NCBI GenBank assembly: GCA_027067035.1
Contig: JAMOMO010000381.1
Span: 1 to 7,404, forward strand
Source of the DNA: Desulfobulbaceae bacterium
GTDB lineage: Bacteria > Desulfobacterota > Desulfobulbia > Desulfobulbales > Desulfocapsaceae
Direction: 5' to 3'
Length of the DNA stretch: 7,404 nucleotides
Positions 1-6,041 of the stretch are shown here, piece after piece (position 1 is the stretch's first letter; each line of letters opens with the position of its first letter). A model generated the notes under the pieces. The model saw only the letters and a program-made list of their open reading frames with translations, did no database searches and was not told the DNA's origin. The translations under genes were made by a program, and so were the position numbers.

Positions 1-4
1 TATT

Positions 5-80
5 TGGTGGAGCTGAGGGGGATCGAACCCCTGACCTCATGACTGCCAGTCATGCGCTCTCCCAGCTGAGCTACAGCCCC
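5..80 (-). tRNA. tRNA-Ala (anticodon GGC)
   Basis: Read on the minus strand this 76-nt stretch folds as a complete tRNA. The 7-bp acceptor stem is GGGGCTG against CAGCTCC and contains the G3:U70 wobble pair, the classic alanine identity element. The D-arm is GCTC...GAGC. The anticodon stem is CATGA/TCATG around the loop CTGGCAG, giving anticodon GGC, which reads the alanine codon GCC and possibly GCU. The T-arm is AGGGG/CCCCT with the loop TTCGATC. The 3' CCA is encoded. It is transcribed divergently from mreB. Its 3' flank and any terminator lie beyond the window edge, so it is unknown whether it is a single tRNA or the first of several. Confidence 0.97.
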
Positions 81-112
81 ATATGTATATGCAAATATAA
101 ATATGATGAGCT

Positions 113-141
113 TCTTTACCAATCTTTTTGGGAGGTGTCAA
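113..141 (-). promoter_or_regulatory. Putative sigma-70-type promoter of tRNA-Ala
   Basis: On the minus strand a perfect -35 box TTGACA (141-136) is followed after 17 bases by TAAAGA (118-113), a weak match to TATAAT. Transcription would begin near 106, leaving a leader of roughly 26 nt before the tRNA 5' end at 80, for removal by RNase P. The stretch between the -10 and the tRNA is very A/T-rich. The -35 is convincing. The -10 is not, and neighbouring registers are possible. Confidence 0.5.
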
Positions 142-183
142 CGTTTTTCAGATGCTTTCTTGGAGAGCAGGTACCCATATTTC

Positions 184-212
184 TTGAAAATGGGAGAGAG
201 GTTTGTTAGAAT
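184..212 (+). promoter_or_regulatory. Putative sigma-70-type promoter upstream of mreB
   Basis: TTGAAA (184-189) and TAGAAT (207-212) each match the -35 and -10 consensus at five of six positions and are separated by the optimal 17 bases. The start of transcription would be near 219, about 147 nt upstream of the mreB start codon. This is the best promoter-like site I see before the shape cluster and is likely to drive the mreB-rodA operon, or a separate small RNA ending in the T-run at 296-302. Confidence 0.6.
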
Positions 213-218
213 TAAAAG

Positions 219-302
219 CTTGATGTGTCGATGGTGTCATAGGCTTTTGTCCACCGCAGTCGGGGGGACGTATTGATCATCCTCCTGAAGCCGGCTTTTT
301 TT
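219..302 (+). ncRNA. Possible structured leader or small RNA ending in a T-run
   Basis: Downstream of the promoter-like site the transcript can form a hairpin at 249-269. Its lower stem is GTCC/GGAC, its upper stem is CCG/CGG around a CAGT loop, and an internal mismatch separates them. An outer helix GGCTT (242-246) with AAGCC (288-292) could enclose it. A palindromic GCCGGC-type sequence then runs straight into seven T residues (296-302), which resembles an intrinsic terminator or attenuator. The stem directly before the T-run is short, so termination is uncertain. I do not recognise a known riboswitch or small-RNA family here. The rest of the gap to mreB (303-350) is A/T-rich with no further visible element. 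Confidence 0.3.
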
Positions 303-365
303 GTTATTTTATATAAATATTAATTGGATAGCACGATGGGTGCTTCAATATAAAAGGAAAAATAT

Positions 366-1403
366 ATGTTCTCACCATTTAATTTTCTGTTTGGCTGGTT
401 ATCCAACGATCTGGCAATTGACCTTGGAACTGCAAACACCGTGTTGTATGTCAAAGGCAAGGGAATTGTTCTCAGGGAACCTTCCGTGGTTGCCGTTCGT
501 CAGGATGCAAGGGGGCATAAGGTCCTGGCAGTCGGGCAGGAGGCCAAACAGATGCTGGGAAAAACTCCGGGGACCATTAATGCCATTCGTCCCATTAAAG
601 ATGGAGTCATCGCCGATTTTGAGGTAACTGAGGCCATGCTTCGTTATTTCATCAACAAGGTCCATAACCGCCGCACACTGGTTCACCCGAGGATCATGAT
701 TTCCGTTCCCTCAGGGATCACCCAGGTTGAAAAACGTGCAGTGAAGGAATCGGCTGAGTCGGCAGGTGCCCGTGAAGTATATCTTATTGAAGAACCGATG
801 GCCGCGGCAATCGGGGCGAACCTTCCCATCACAGAACCCACCGCAAACATGATCATTGATATTGGCGGCGGGACCACAGAGGTTGCTGTTATCTCACTTG
901 CCGGTATCGTGTACGCCAAATCTGTCAGGGTGGCGGGAGATAAAATGGATGAGGCGATTCTTCAGTATATTAAACGAAAACACAACCTGGCCATTGGTGA
1001 ACGTACAGCTGAGCTGATCAAGACCACCATTGGAAATGTGATGCCTGAAGAGCCGTTTGAGACAATGGATATAAAGGGTCGTGATCTGGTTTCCGGGGTT
1101 CCGAAAACCCTGACGATTTCCGCCGATGAAATTCAGTCAGCGATTCAGGAGCAGGTGGATGTGATCATAGAGGCCGTTCGTGTGGCCCTGGAGGTTACTC
1201 CTCCGGAGCTTTCTGCTGATATTGTGGATCAGGGAATTGTTCTCACGGGTGGTGGTGCGCTCTTGAAAAACCTTGATAAGAGTTTGAAGGAAGAAACAGG
1301 GATGCCTATCATCGTCGCCGACGACCCTCTTTCATCCGTTGTGCTTGGTTCCGGGCAGGCCCTTGATAATCTTGATATCCTCCGTGAAGTAACCATTGAG
1401 TAG
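366..1403 (+). CDS. mreB: Rod shape-determining protein MreB (bacterial actin homologue)
   Basis: MreB is an ATP-binding actin-like protein. It forms membrane-bound filaments on the cytoplasmic face of the inner membrane and guides side-wall peptidoglycan synthesis. The 345-residue length is normal for the family. The N-terminus is short, Phe/Trp-rich and amphipathic (residues 1-12), as in Gram-negative MreB, where it serves as the membrane anchor. The phosphate-1 motif DLGTANT is at 19-25, the phosphate-2 motif DIGGGTTEV begins at residue 165, and the adenosine-motif LTGGGALL begins at 293. GERTAE in the middle is also typical. The ATG at 366 is preceded by AAGGA with a 7-base spacing, which supports this start. 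It is the first gene of the cluster, 66 bp ahead of mreC. No sign of damage is visible. Confidence 0.97.
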   Translation: MFSPFNFLFGWLSNDLAIDLGTANTVLYVKGKGIVLREPSVVAVRQDARGHKVLAVGQEAKQMLGKTPGTINAIRPIKDGVIADFEVTEAMLRYFINKVHNRRTLVHPRIMISVPSGITQVEKRAVKESAESAGAREVYLIEEPMAAAIGANLPITEPTANMIIDIGGGTTEVAVISLAGIVYAKSVRVAGDKMDEAILQYIKRKHNLAIGERTAELIKTTIGNVMPEEPFETMDIKGRDLVSGVPKTLTISADEIQSAIQEQVDVIIEAVRVALEVTPPELSADIVDQGIVLTGGGALLKNLDKSLKEETGMPIIVADDPLSSVVLGSGQALDNLDILREVTIE

Positions 1404-1460
1404 GCAAGGTGAATTGCTGCCGGGCCGGGCGGTAAAAGTGTTGTTCATACAGAGAGTGGC

Positions 1461-1490
1461 AGGGTATGGGTGGGTGTCGAGAGTAGAATG
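1461..1490 (+). promoter_or_regulatory. Ambiguous translation start region of mreC
   Basis: Two in-frame starts compete: GTG at 1470, with AGGG at 1461-1464 five bases upstream, and ATG at 1488, with the purine run GAGAG (1479-1483) four bases upstream. A third, out-of-frame ATG at 1466 opens a six-codon reading frame that stops with TAG at 1484-1486, one base before the ATG at 1488. The arrangement would allow reinitiation at 1488, but it may be chance. Confidence 0.35.
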
Positions 1491-2378
1491 TTGAGACCAA
1501 AGACCAATGACAGAAAGAAAGTGGCACGTTTCCGGTTTACCCGTCTTTTCCTGCTCCTCTTTCTTTTTGTTGTACTTCTTCTTGTTCTGCTCAGCTCAAC
1601 CTCAGGCAGTCGTTTCGGCGTTTTTCATCAGATAACCCTGGAGGCCCTGGGGCCGATTCAAACGGTATTCACCCGTATCTCAATTAATACCATCCGCTTA
1701 AAAGACAAGTACATCGCCCTCTGGAATCTTCAGGAGGAGATTGACCAGTTGCGTAAAGAACTGGATAACTACCATGCCCAGCTTGATGAGTACAGGGAGG
1801 CCTATTCCAGAAATCGATTCCTGGAGGCTGAACTTGAATTTAAAAAGCATGAAACATTTCCCGCCCTCATGGCGCGGGTGGTTGGAAAAGACCCCTCTTT
1901 CTGGTTCAAGACACTGATTGTTGATCGTGGTGAGAATGACGGGGTTGTCACAGGGATGGTGGCAAGAAATTCCCATGGAGTTGTGGGGCAGGTGGTTCAG
2001 GTATCGGATAATTATTCCAAAATTCTCCTTGCCAATGCACCTTCCAGTGCCATTGATGCGATTGTGCAGAAGAGCAGAGTCCGGGGCATACTGAAGGGCG
2101 CGGACAGGCAGGGATATATTCTTCAGTATGTATTGAAGAATGCCGATGTGAAAGTCGGCGATGTTGTTGTGACCGCCGGGATCGGTGGTGTATTCCCGCA
2201 GGGTATAACCCTTGGAACCGTGTCCCGGGTACGTTCCAAACGGCGGGGGATGTTTTTGGAAATTGAGGTTGAGCCTGCAGTGGATTTCGGGCGACTTGAG
2301 TTTCTTTATATCAATCTTTCAGAGGAACAGCTGGTGATTGATAAGTTGAGTCGAACCTCTTCCAGCGCTGGAGAGTAG
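1470..2378 (+). CDS. mreC: Rod shape-determining protein MreC
   Basis: MreC is a bitopic inner-membrane protein whose periplasmic part binds and activates PBP2 in the elongasome. Counting from the GTG start (302 residues), it has a basic cytoplasmic N-terminus (RPKTNDRKK region, about 9-22) and one strongly hydrophobic membrane span at about 25-43. A charged heptad-like coiled coil follows at about 77-128, then a periplasmic beta-rich domain. This carries family-typical stretches such as VDRGENDGV, GVVGQVV and GGVFPQGI, and ends near the F-L-Y-I-N segment. Domain order and length agree with the family. Starting at the ATG at 1488 instead would shorten it by six residues (296) without affecting any domain. 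The stop lies 2 bp before mreD. Confidence 0.95.
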   Translation: MGVESRMLRPKTNDRKKVARFRFTRLFLLLFLFVVLLLVLLSSTSGSRFGVFHQITLEALGPIQTVFTRISINTIRLKDKYIALWNLQEEIDQLRKELDNYHAQLDEYREAYSRNRFLEAELEFKKHETFPALMARVVGKDPSFWFKTLIVDRGENDGVVTGMVARNSHGVVGQVVQVSDNYSKILLANAPSSAIDAIVQKSRVRGILKGADRQGYILQYVLKNADVKVGDVVVTAGIGGVFPQGITLGTVSRVRSKRRGMFLEIEVEPAVDFGRLEFLYINLSEEQLVIDKLSRTSSSAGE

Positions 2379-2380
2379 CG

Positions 2381-2926
2381 ATGGTGGTGCTGATTTTTTT
2401 TCTCCTCGGGTTTCTCCTTATTGCGATTCAAACCACTTTTTTCCACTATTTTCCCAACTGGCTCGGGAGGCCTGATCTCTCCTTTATCCTGCTGGTCTTT
2501 TCAGGCTATAAGTTCAGCTGGCTCCCCGGTCTCCTTCTGGCATTTCTTCTGGGCTGGTTGATGGATGTTACTTCAGGTGTATTTCCGGGTACATATCTGC
2601 TCCTTGTCCTCACTGTGTTCTCCATTGTGAAGTTTCTCAGCCAGAATAGTTCCGTGAAAGAGACGATTTTTCAGATTCCTCTGGTGGGGGTGAGTTACTT
2701 CATCGTCCAGTGTTGTTTTTATCTGTTCTTTTCTGTAACTCAGCCGGGAATCCTTCCTCCCTGGTCCTGGTCAAGGATTGTTCAGGAGACTCTGATTCTC
2801 CTTGTGGCCTCTATCCCCTGCTTTGTTTTCTTCAACTGGATGTATGAAAAAATAACGACCCGGCGACTTGCCTCCAGAAGGTTGAAGCGCAGTGGCGGTA
2901 ATCAGTTCCGGCAAATGAAAAGATGA
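2381..2926 (+). CDS. mreD: Rod shape-determining protein MreD
   Basis: MreD is a small polytopic inner-membrane protein that works with MreC in the elongasome; its exact biochemical role is unsettled. The 181-residue product is almost wholly hydrophobic, with about five membrane segments (roughly 1-20, 33-62 perhaps as two, 71-88, 100-122 and 137-157). It ends in a strongly basic cytoplasmic tail rich in Arg/Lys, and the G-W-L-M-D-V-T-S-G stretch after the second segment is typical of MreD. Sequence identity between family members is low, so the call rests on size, topology, this motif and position directly after mreC. The ATG follows GGAG (2370-2373) with a 7-base spacing inside the end of mreC. 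The stop overlaps the mrdA start in an ATGA. Confidence 0.92.
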   Translation: MVVLIFFLLGFLLIAIQTTFFHYFPNWLGRPDLSFILLVFSGYKFSWLPGLLLAFLLGWLMDVTSGVFPGTYLLLVLTVFSIVKFLSQNSSVKETIFQIPLVGVSYFIVQCCFYLFFSVTQPGILPPWSWSRIVQETLILLVASIPCFVFFNWMYEKITTRRLASRRLKRSGGNQFRQMKR

Positions 2927-4845
2927 AGTGGTCTGGATATAAAAACCTGGAAGAGTTGAATGAACACGATGAGGCGGACCTTGATCTGCTGAAACGGCGC
3001 ATCACCTTTGCCGGGCTTGTCATAATCTTCTTTGCGGCAATCATCTTTGCAAGGCTCTGGTTTCTGCAGATTCACAAGGGTGAAGAGTACCGAGATCGTG
3101 CGGACAATAACCGGGTACGAATGCGGGCCATTGCCGCGCCCCGGGGGAATATACTGGATGCCAGGGGGAGGGAAATGGTCACAAACCGTCCCTCTTTCAA
3201 TGTCGTTCTGGTTCGTGAAGATTCAAATGATGTTGACAAGCTCCTGAAAAAGCTGGCATCAGCCCTTGATCTGGAGATCTCTTCGTTATGGGAAAAACTT
3301 CGGGAGGCCTCATCGAAACCGCGCCATATTCCGGTGCGGCTTCTTGAGGATGTTGACTGGGAAACGCTTGCCTATGTCGAAAATCATAACCAGGAGTTTC
3401 CTGGAATCCGAATTGAAACCATTCCTGCCAGAGTATACCACTATAAGGATCTGGCTGCCCATGCCATTGGCTATCTGGGTGAGATTTCCAAAAAGGAACT
3501 CGCCGCGCGGAACAGTGATATTTATACAGGCGGTGATCTCATCGGGAAGATGGGGCTTGAGCGGCTGCGGGAGGCGGATCTCCGGGGTGAAAAGGGAAGC
3601 AGCTCTTCTGAGGTGAATGCCAGGGGATTTGAACAGCAGCTTCTGAAAAATATTGAGCCCCTTCCCGGGAATGATATCCAGCTGACCATAGATGCGGAAT
3701 TACAGAAGGTTGCAGAAGATTTAATGGATGAGGGGGGCAAGGCCGGTGCCGTGGTGGCCATGGAGGTGAAGACTGGTCGAATGCTGGTTCTGGCATCGAA
3801 TCCGGTTCTGCCGCTGAATCAGTTTGTGGGAGGCATATCCCATAAAAACTGGAATGCCTTACTGGACAACCCCAAACATCCCCTGATCAATAAAGTGGTT
3901 CAGGCCATGTATCCGCCAGGATCCACCTACAAGATGATAACGGCCATGGCGGGGCTGAGTGCAGGCGTTATTGATGCGGATACCGTCTTTTACTGTCCGG
4001 GCCATTTTAAGTTCGGAAATCGTCGCTACCACTGCTGGAAGCGCACCGGTCACGGGGCCGTCAATCTGAAACGTGCAATTTCCGAGTCCTGTGATGTCTA
4101 TTTTTACCAGGTGGGTTTACGGGTTGGGGTGGACAGACTTGCGGCAATGGCGAACAAATTTGGTCTTGGCCACAAGTCCGGTATCGAACTGGAGAATGAA
4201 AAGGCGGGTCTTACTCCCACCAAGGCCTGGAAACAGAAAAGATATTCAAAAAAATGGCAGGACGGTGAGACCTTGTCTGTTGCCATTGGTCAGGGGTTTA
4301 ACCTGGTGACCCCGCTTCAGATATGCCAGATGACGGCCACCATTGCCAACGGTGGCAGACAGTATCTCCCTCAGATCATAGAGAAGGTGACGGATCCTGA
4401 CGGAAAAACCCTGGAGCGATTTAAGCCGGTTGTGATGACAGAGTTGAGCAAAAATGAGCGGTCCTTTCTGGAGCAGATTCGAGAAGGCATGGAAGAGGTG
4501 GTGGAGGGACGGCACGGTACTGCCCGGAAGGTCCGTATCAAGGGGATAAACATTGCCGGCAAGACCGGAACTGCACAGGTCGTGCGCCTGAAACAGTATA
4601 AGCATCTTAAGGAGGAGGATATTCCCTACAAGTACAGGGATCATGCCTGGTTCACCTGCTATGCCCCGGCAGAAGACCCTGAGATTGCGGTCACAGTACT
4701 GGTGGAACATGGCTTACATGGCGGATCCGTGGCAGGACCCGTTGCCCGTGCCTTGCTGGAGAGCTATTTTGCAGAGCGCCTGCAGAAGGCTGCAGAAGAG
4801 GAAAATGCACAGGAAAAAGCAGAAACCACCGGGCAGGAGAGATGA
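2923..4845 (+). CDS. mrdA: Penicillin-binding protein 2 (class B PBP, D,D-transpeptidase)
   Basis: PBP2 cross-links peptidoglycan stem peptides in the periplasm during side-wall growth, using strands polymerised by RodA. The 640-residue product has a short cytoplasmic N-terminus and one membrane anchor at about 28-48. A PBP-dimer/pedestal region follows at about 55-240, and the transpeptidase domain spans about 255-615. All three catalytic motifs are present: S334-T-Y-K337 (nucleophile Ser334), S389-C-D391 (SxN equivalent) and K547-T-G-T550. C358, C371, H377 and C390 are spaced like the zinc ligands reported for PBP2 of Acinetobacter. After the domain comes an extra Glu/Lys/Gln-rich tail of about 25 residues. 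The start ATG overlaps the mreD stop by 4 bp with no strong Shine-Dalgarno, which suggests translational coupling. Length and position separate it from the divisome paralogue FtsI. Confidence 0.96.
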   Translation: MKWSGYKNLEELNEHDEADLDLLKRRITFAGLVIIFFAAIIFARLWFLQIHKGEEYRDRADNNRVRMRAIAAPRGNILDARGREMVTNRPSFNVVLVREDSNDVDKLLKKLASALDLEISSLWEKLREASSKPRHIPVRLLEDVDWETLAYVENHNQEFPGIRIETIPARVYHYKDLAAHAIGYLGEISKKELAARNSDIYTGGDLIGKMGLERLREADLRGEKGSSSSEVNARGFEQQLLKNIEPLPGNDIQLTIDAELQKVAEDLMDEGGKAGAVVAMEVKTGRMLVLASNPVLPLNQFVGGISHKNWNALLDNPKHPLINKVVQAMYPPGSTYKMITAMAGLSAGVIDADTVFYCPGHFKFGNRRYHCWKRTGHGAVNLKRAISESCDVYFYQVGLRVGVDRLAAMANKFGLGHKSGIELENEKAGLTPTKAWKQKRYSKKWQDGETLSVAIGQGFNLVTPLQICQMTATIANGGRQYLPQIIEKVTDPDGKTLERFKPVVMTELSKNERSFLEQIREGMEEVVEGRHGTARKVRIKGINIAGKTGTAQVVRLKQYKHLKEEDIPYKYRDHAWFTCYAPAEDPEIAVTVLVEHGLHGGSVAGPVARALLESYFAERLQKAAEEENAQEKAETTGQER

Positions 4846-4875
4846 TGATATGAGTGAGTTCCTCTGGAGACAGCA

Positions 4876-6006
4876 ATGTTTCGCATAGACAGACGATTTT
4901 TCCAGTATTTTGACTGGGTCCTTCTCGTGCTGTTGCTCTGTGTCAGCGGCATGGCTCTGATGAATCTTTACAGCGCCTCCTATCCTCCGTCTCCCTGGGG
5001 GATTCCTCCGTTTCTCAAACAGTGTTACCTGTTTCTCTTTGGACTCATGGGGATTTTGTTTATTCTCTGCTTTGACTATAAAATACTCCATTTCTGGAAC
5101 TATCCCTTTTATATATTTATAATCTTTCTACTGGTGCTGGTACTTGTCATGGGAAACAGTGCCGGTGGGGCACAGCGCTGGATAAATCTGGGGCTTTTTA
5201 AGCTGCAGCCCTCGGAACCAGCCAAGTTGATGCTGGTGGTCACCCTGGCCAGCTATTACTCCCGGAAGGAGCAGAGTGACGGTTATGGGGTGAAGGAGAT
5301 GGTGACACCGGTCCTGTTGACACTGCTGCCCTTTCTTCTGATTTTAAAACAGCCTGATCTCGGGACCGCGCTGATGCTTGGGATTATTTTTGTGTCCATG
5401 ACTGTTTTTGCCAAGGTGCGGTGGCAGACCTATGGGCTTGGAATTATCCTGGGGAGTGCCGCCGGCGTTTTTGCATGGTTTTATCTGCTGCGTGATTATC
5501 AGAAACGCAGAATTGAAACCCTGCTGAATCCCGCCAAAGATCCCATGGGCCAGGGCTATCAGATACTGCAGTCCAAAATAGCCGTTGGCAGCGGGGGGGT
5601 AAGTGGAAAAGGATATCTTGAAGGGACTCAGGGGCATCTCCATTTTCTCCCGGAACGGCATACTGATTTTGCCTTTTCGGTGTGGGGTGAGGAGTGGGGT
5701 TTTGCTGGAAGTCTGTTTTTTCTCGGGACCTATTTTCTCATGCTGTTCTGGGGATTGTATGTCGCCATGACTGCCCGGGACCGATTTGGGGTATTTCTCT
5801 CCTTTGGGGTGGTGATGCTGATCTTCTGGCAGGCGGTGATAAATCTTTTGATGATCCTGGGGTTTCTGCCGGTGGTTGGTATCCCGCTGCCACTGGTCAG
5901 TTACGGAGGATCTTCCCTGCTGACAACTCTCCTCGGCCTGGGGATTCTGATGAATGTGCGCATGCGCCGTTTTCAGACGGGACAGAATATCGAGAAGATG
6001 AAATAG
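4876..6006 (+). CDS. rodA: Peptidoglycan glycosyltransferase RodA (SEDS family)
   Basis: RodA polymerises lipid II into glycan strands as the partner of PBP2. The 376-residue protein is polytopic, consistent with the ten membrane segments of SEDS proteins. Family signatures seen are NSAGGAQRWI (94-103), QPSEPAK (111-117), QPDLGTA (159-165), PERHTDF with Asp264 (the conserved extracytoplasmic Asp considered essential for activity), EEWGFAG, and a late PLPLVSYGGSS (337-347). The ATG at 4876 has GGAG (4866-4869) six bases upstream. The gene begins 30 bp after mrdA, within the same operon. The neighbouring PBP2 rather than FtsI, and the lack of FtsW-type context, favour RodA over FtsW. It is the last gene of the + strand cluster, ending 15 bp from a convergent gene. 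Confidence 0.96.
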   Translation: MFRIDRRFFQYFDWVLLVLLLCVSGMALMNLYSASYPPSPWGIPPFLKQCYLFLFGLMGILFILCFDYKILHFWNYPFYIFIIFLLVLVLVMGNSAGGAQRWINLGLFKLQPSEPAKLMLVVTLASYYSRKEQSDGYGVKEMVTPVLLTLLPFLLILKQPDLGTALMLGIIFVSMTVFAKVRWQTYGLGIILGSAAGVFAWFYLLRDYQKRRIETLLNPAKDPMGQGYQILQSKIAVGSGGVSGKGYLEGTQGHLHFLPERHTDFAFSVWGEEWGFAGSLFFLGTYFLMLFWGLYVAMTARDRFGVFLSFGVVMLIFWQAVINLLMILGFLPVVGIPLPLVSYGGSSLLTTLLGLGILMNVRMRRFQTGQNIEKMK

Positions 6007-6008
6007 CA

Positions 6009-6041
6009 GTCAGGAGGGAAGCTATTGTCCTTCTTTCTGAC
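6009..6041 (+). terminator. Hairpin between convergent rodA and J-domain gene (weak terminator candidate)
   Basis: As + strand RNA, 6009-6019 pairs with 6031-6041 in an 11-bp stem (GTCAG/CTGAC base, three G-U pairs) around an 11-nt loop. An alternative 6-bp stem AATAGC (6002-6007) with GCTATT (6021-6026) covers both stop codons. The wobble pairs favour folding in the rodA transcript; on the minus strand they become A-C mismatches. No U-tract follows, so this is not a typical intrinsic terminator. The 3' arm lies within the coding region of the opposite gene. Confidence 0.3.

Noticed and set aside
212..280. Minus-strand 22-residue frame starting at ATG 280 just after AGGAGG (286-281).
   Set aside because: The Shine-Dalgarno-like run abuts the ATG with no spacing, the peptide has no recognisable features, and the region is better explained as a + strand leader.
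5..365. Possible integration site next to the tRNA-Ala gene.
   Set aside because: The region upstream of the tRNA shows no integrase and no repeat of the tRNA 3' end; the 3' side that would hold an att site is outside the window.
301..627. A + strand 108-residue frame overlapping the start of mreB.
   Set aside because: It overlaps the well-supported mreB frame, lacks domain features, and its composition looks like an out-of-frame reading.
1404..1469. Possible internal promoter in the mreB-mreC gap.
   Set aside because: No pair of -35/-10 boxes with acceptable spacing is visible; the gap is G/C-rich in its first half and is probably just a longer spacer within the operon.
4246..4710. Long minus-strand open frame (154 residues) inside mrdA.
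   Set aside because: It is antisense to the PBP2 transpeptidase domain with its intact catalytic motifs; the product shows no family features and is a shadow of the real gene.
4850..4888. Twelve-residue + strand frame (ATG at 4850) between mrdA and rodA, overlapping the rodA start.
   Set aside because: It is very short, has no distinct ribosome site, and is most likely chance sequence in the gap; the GGAG before rodA fits the ATG at 4876 better.
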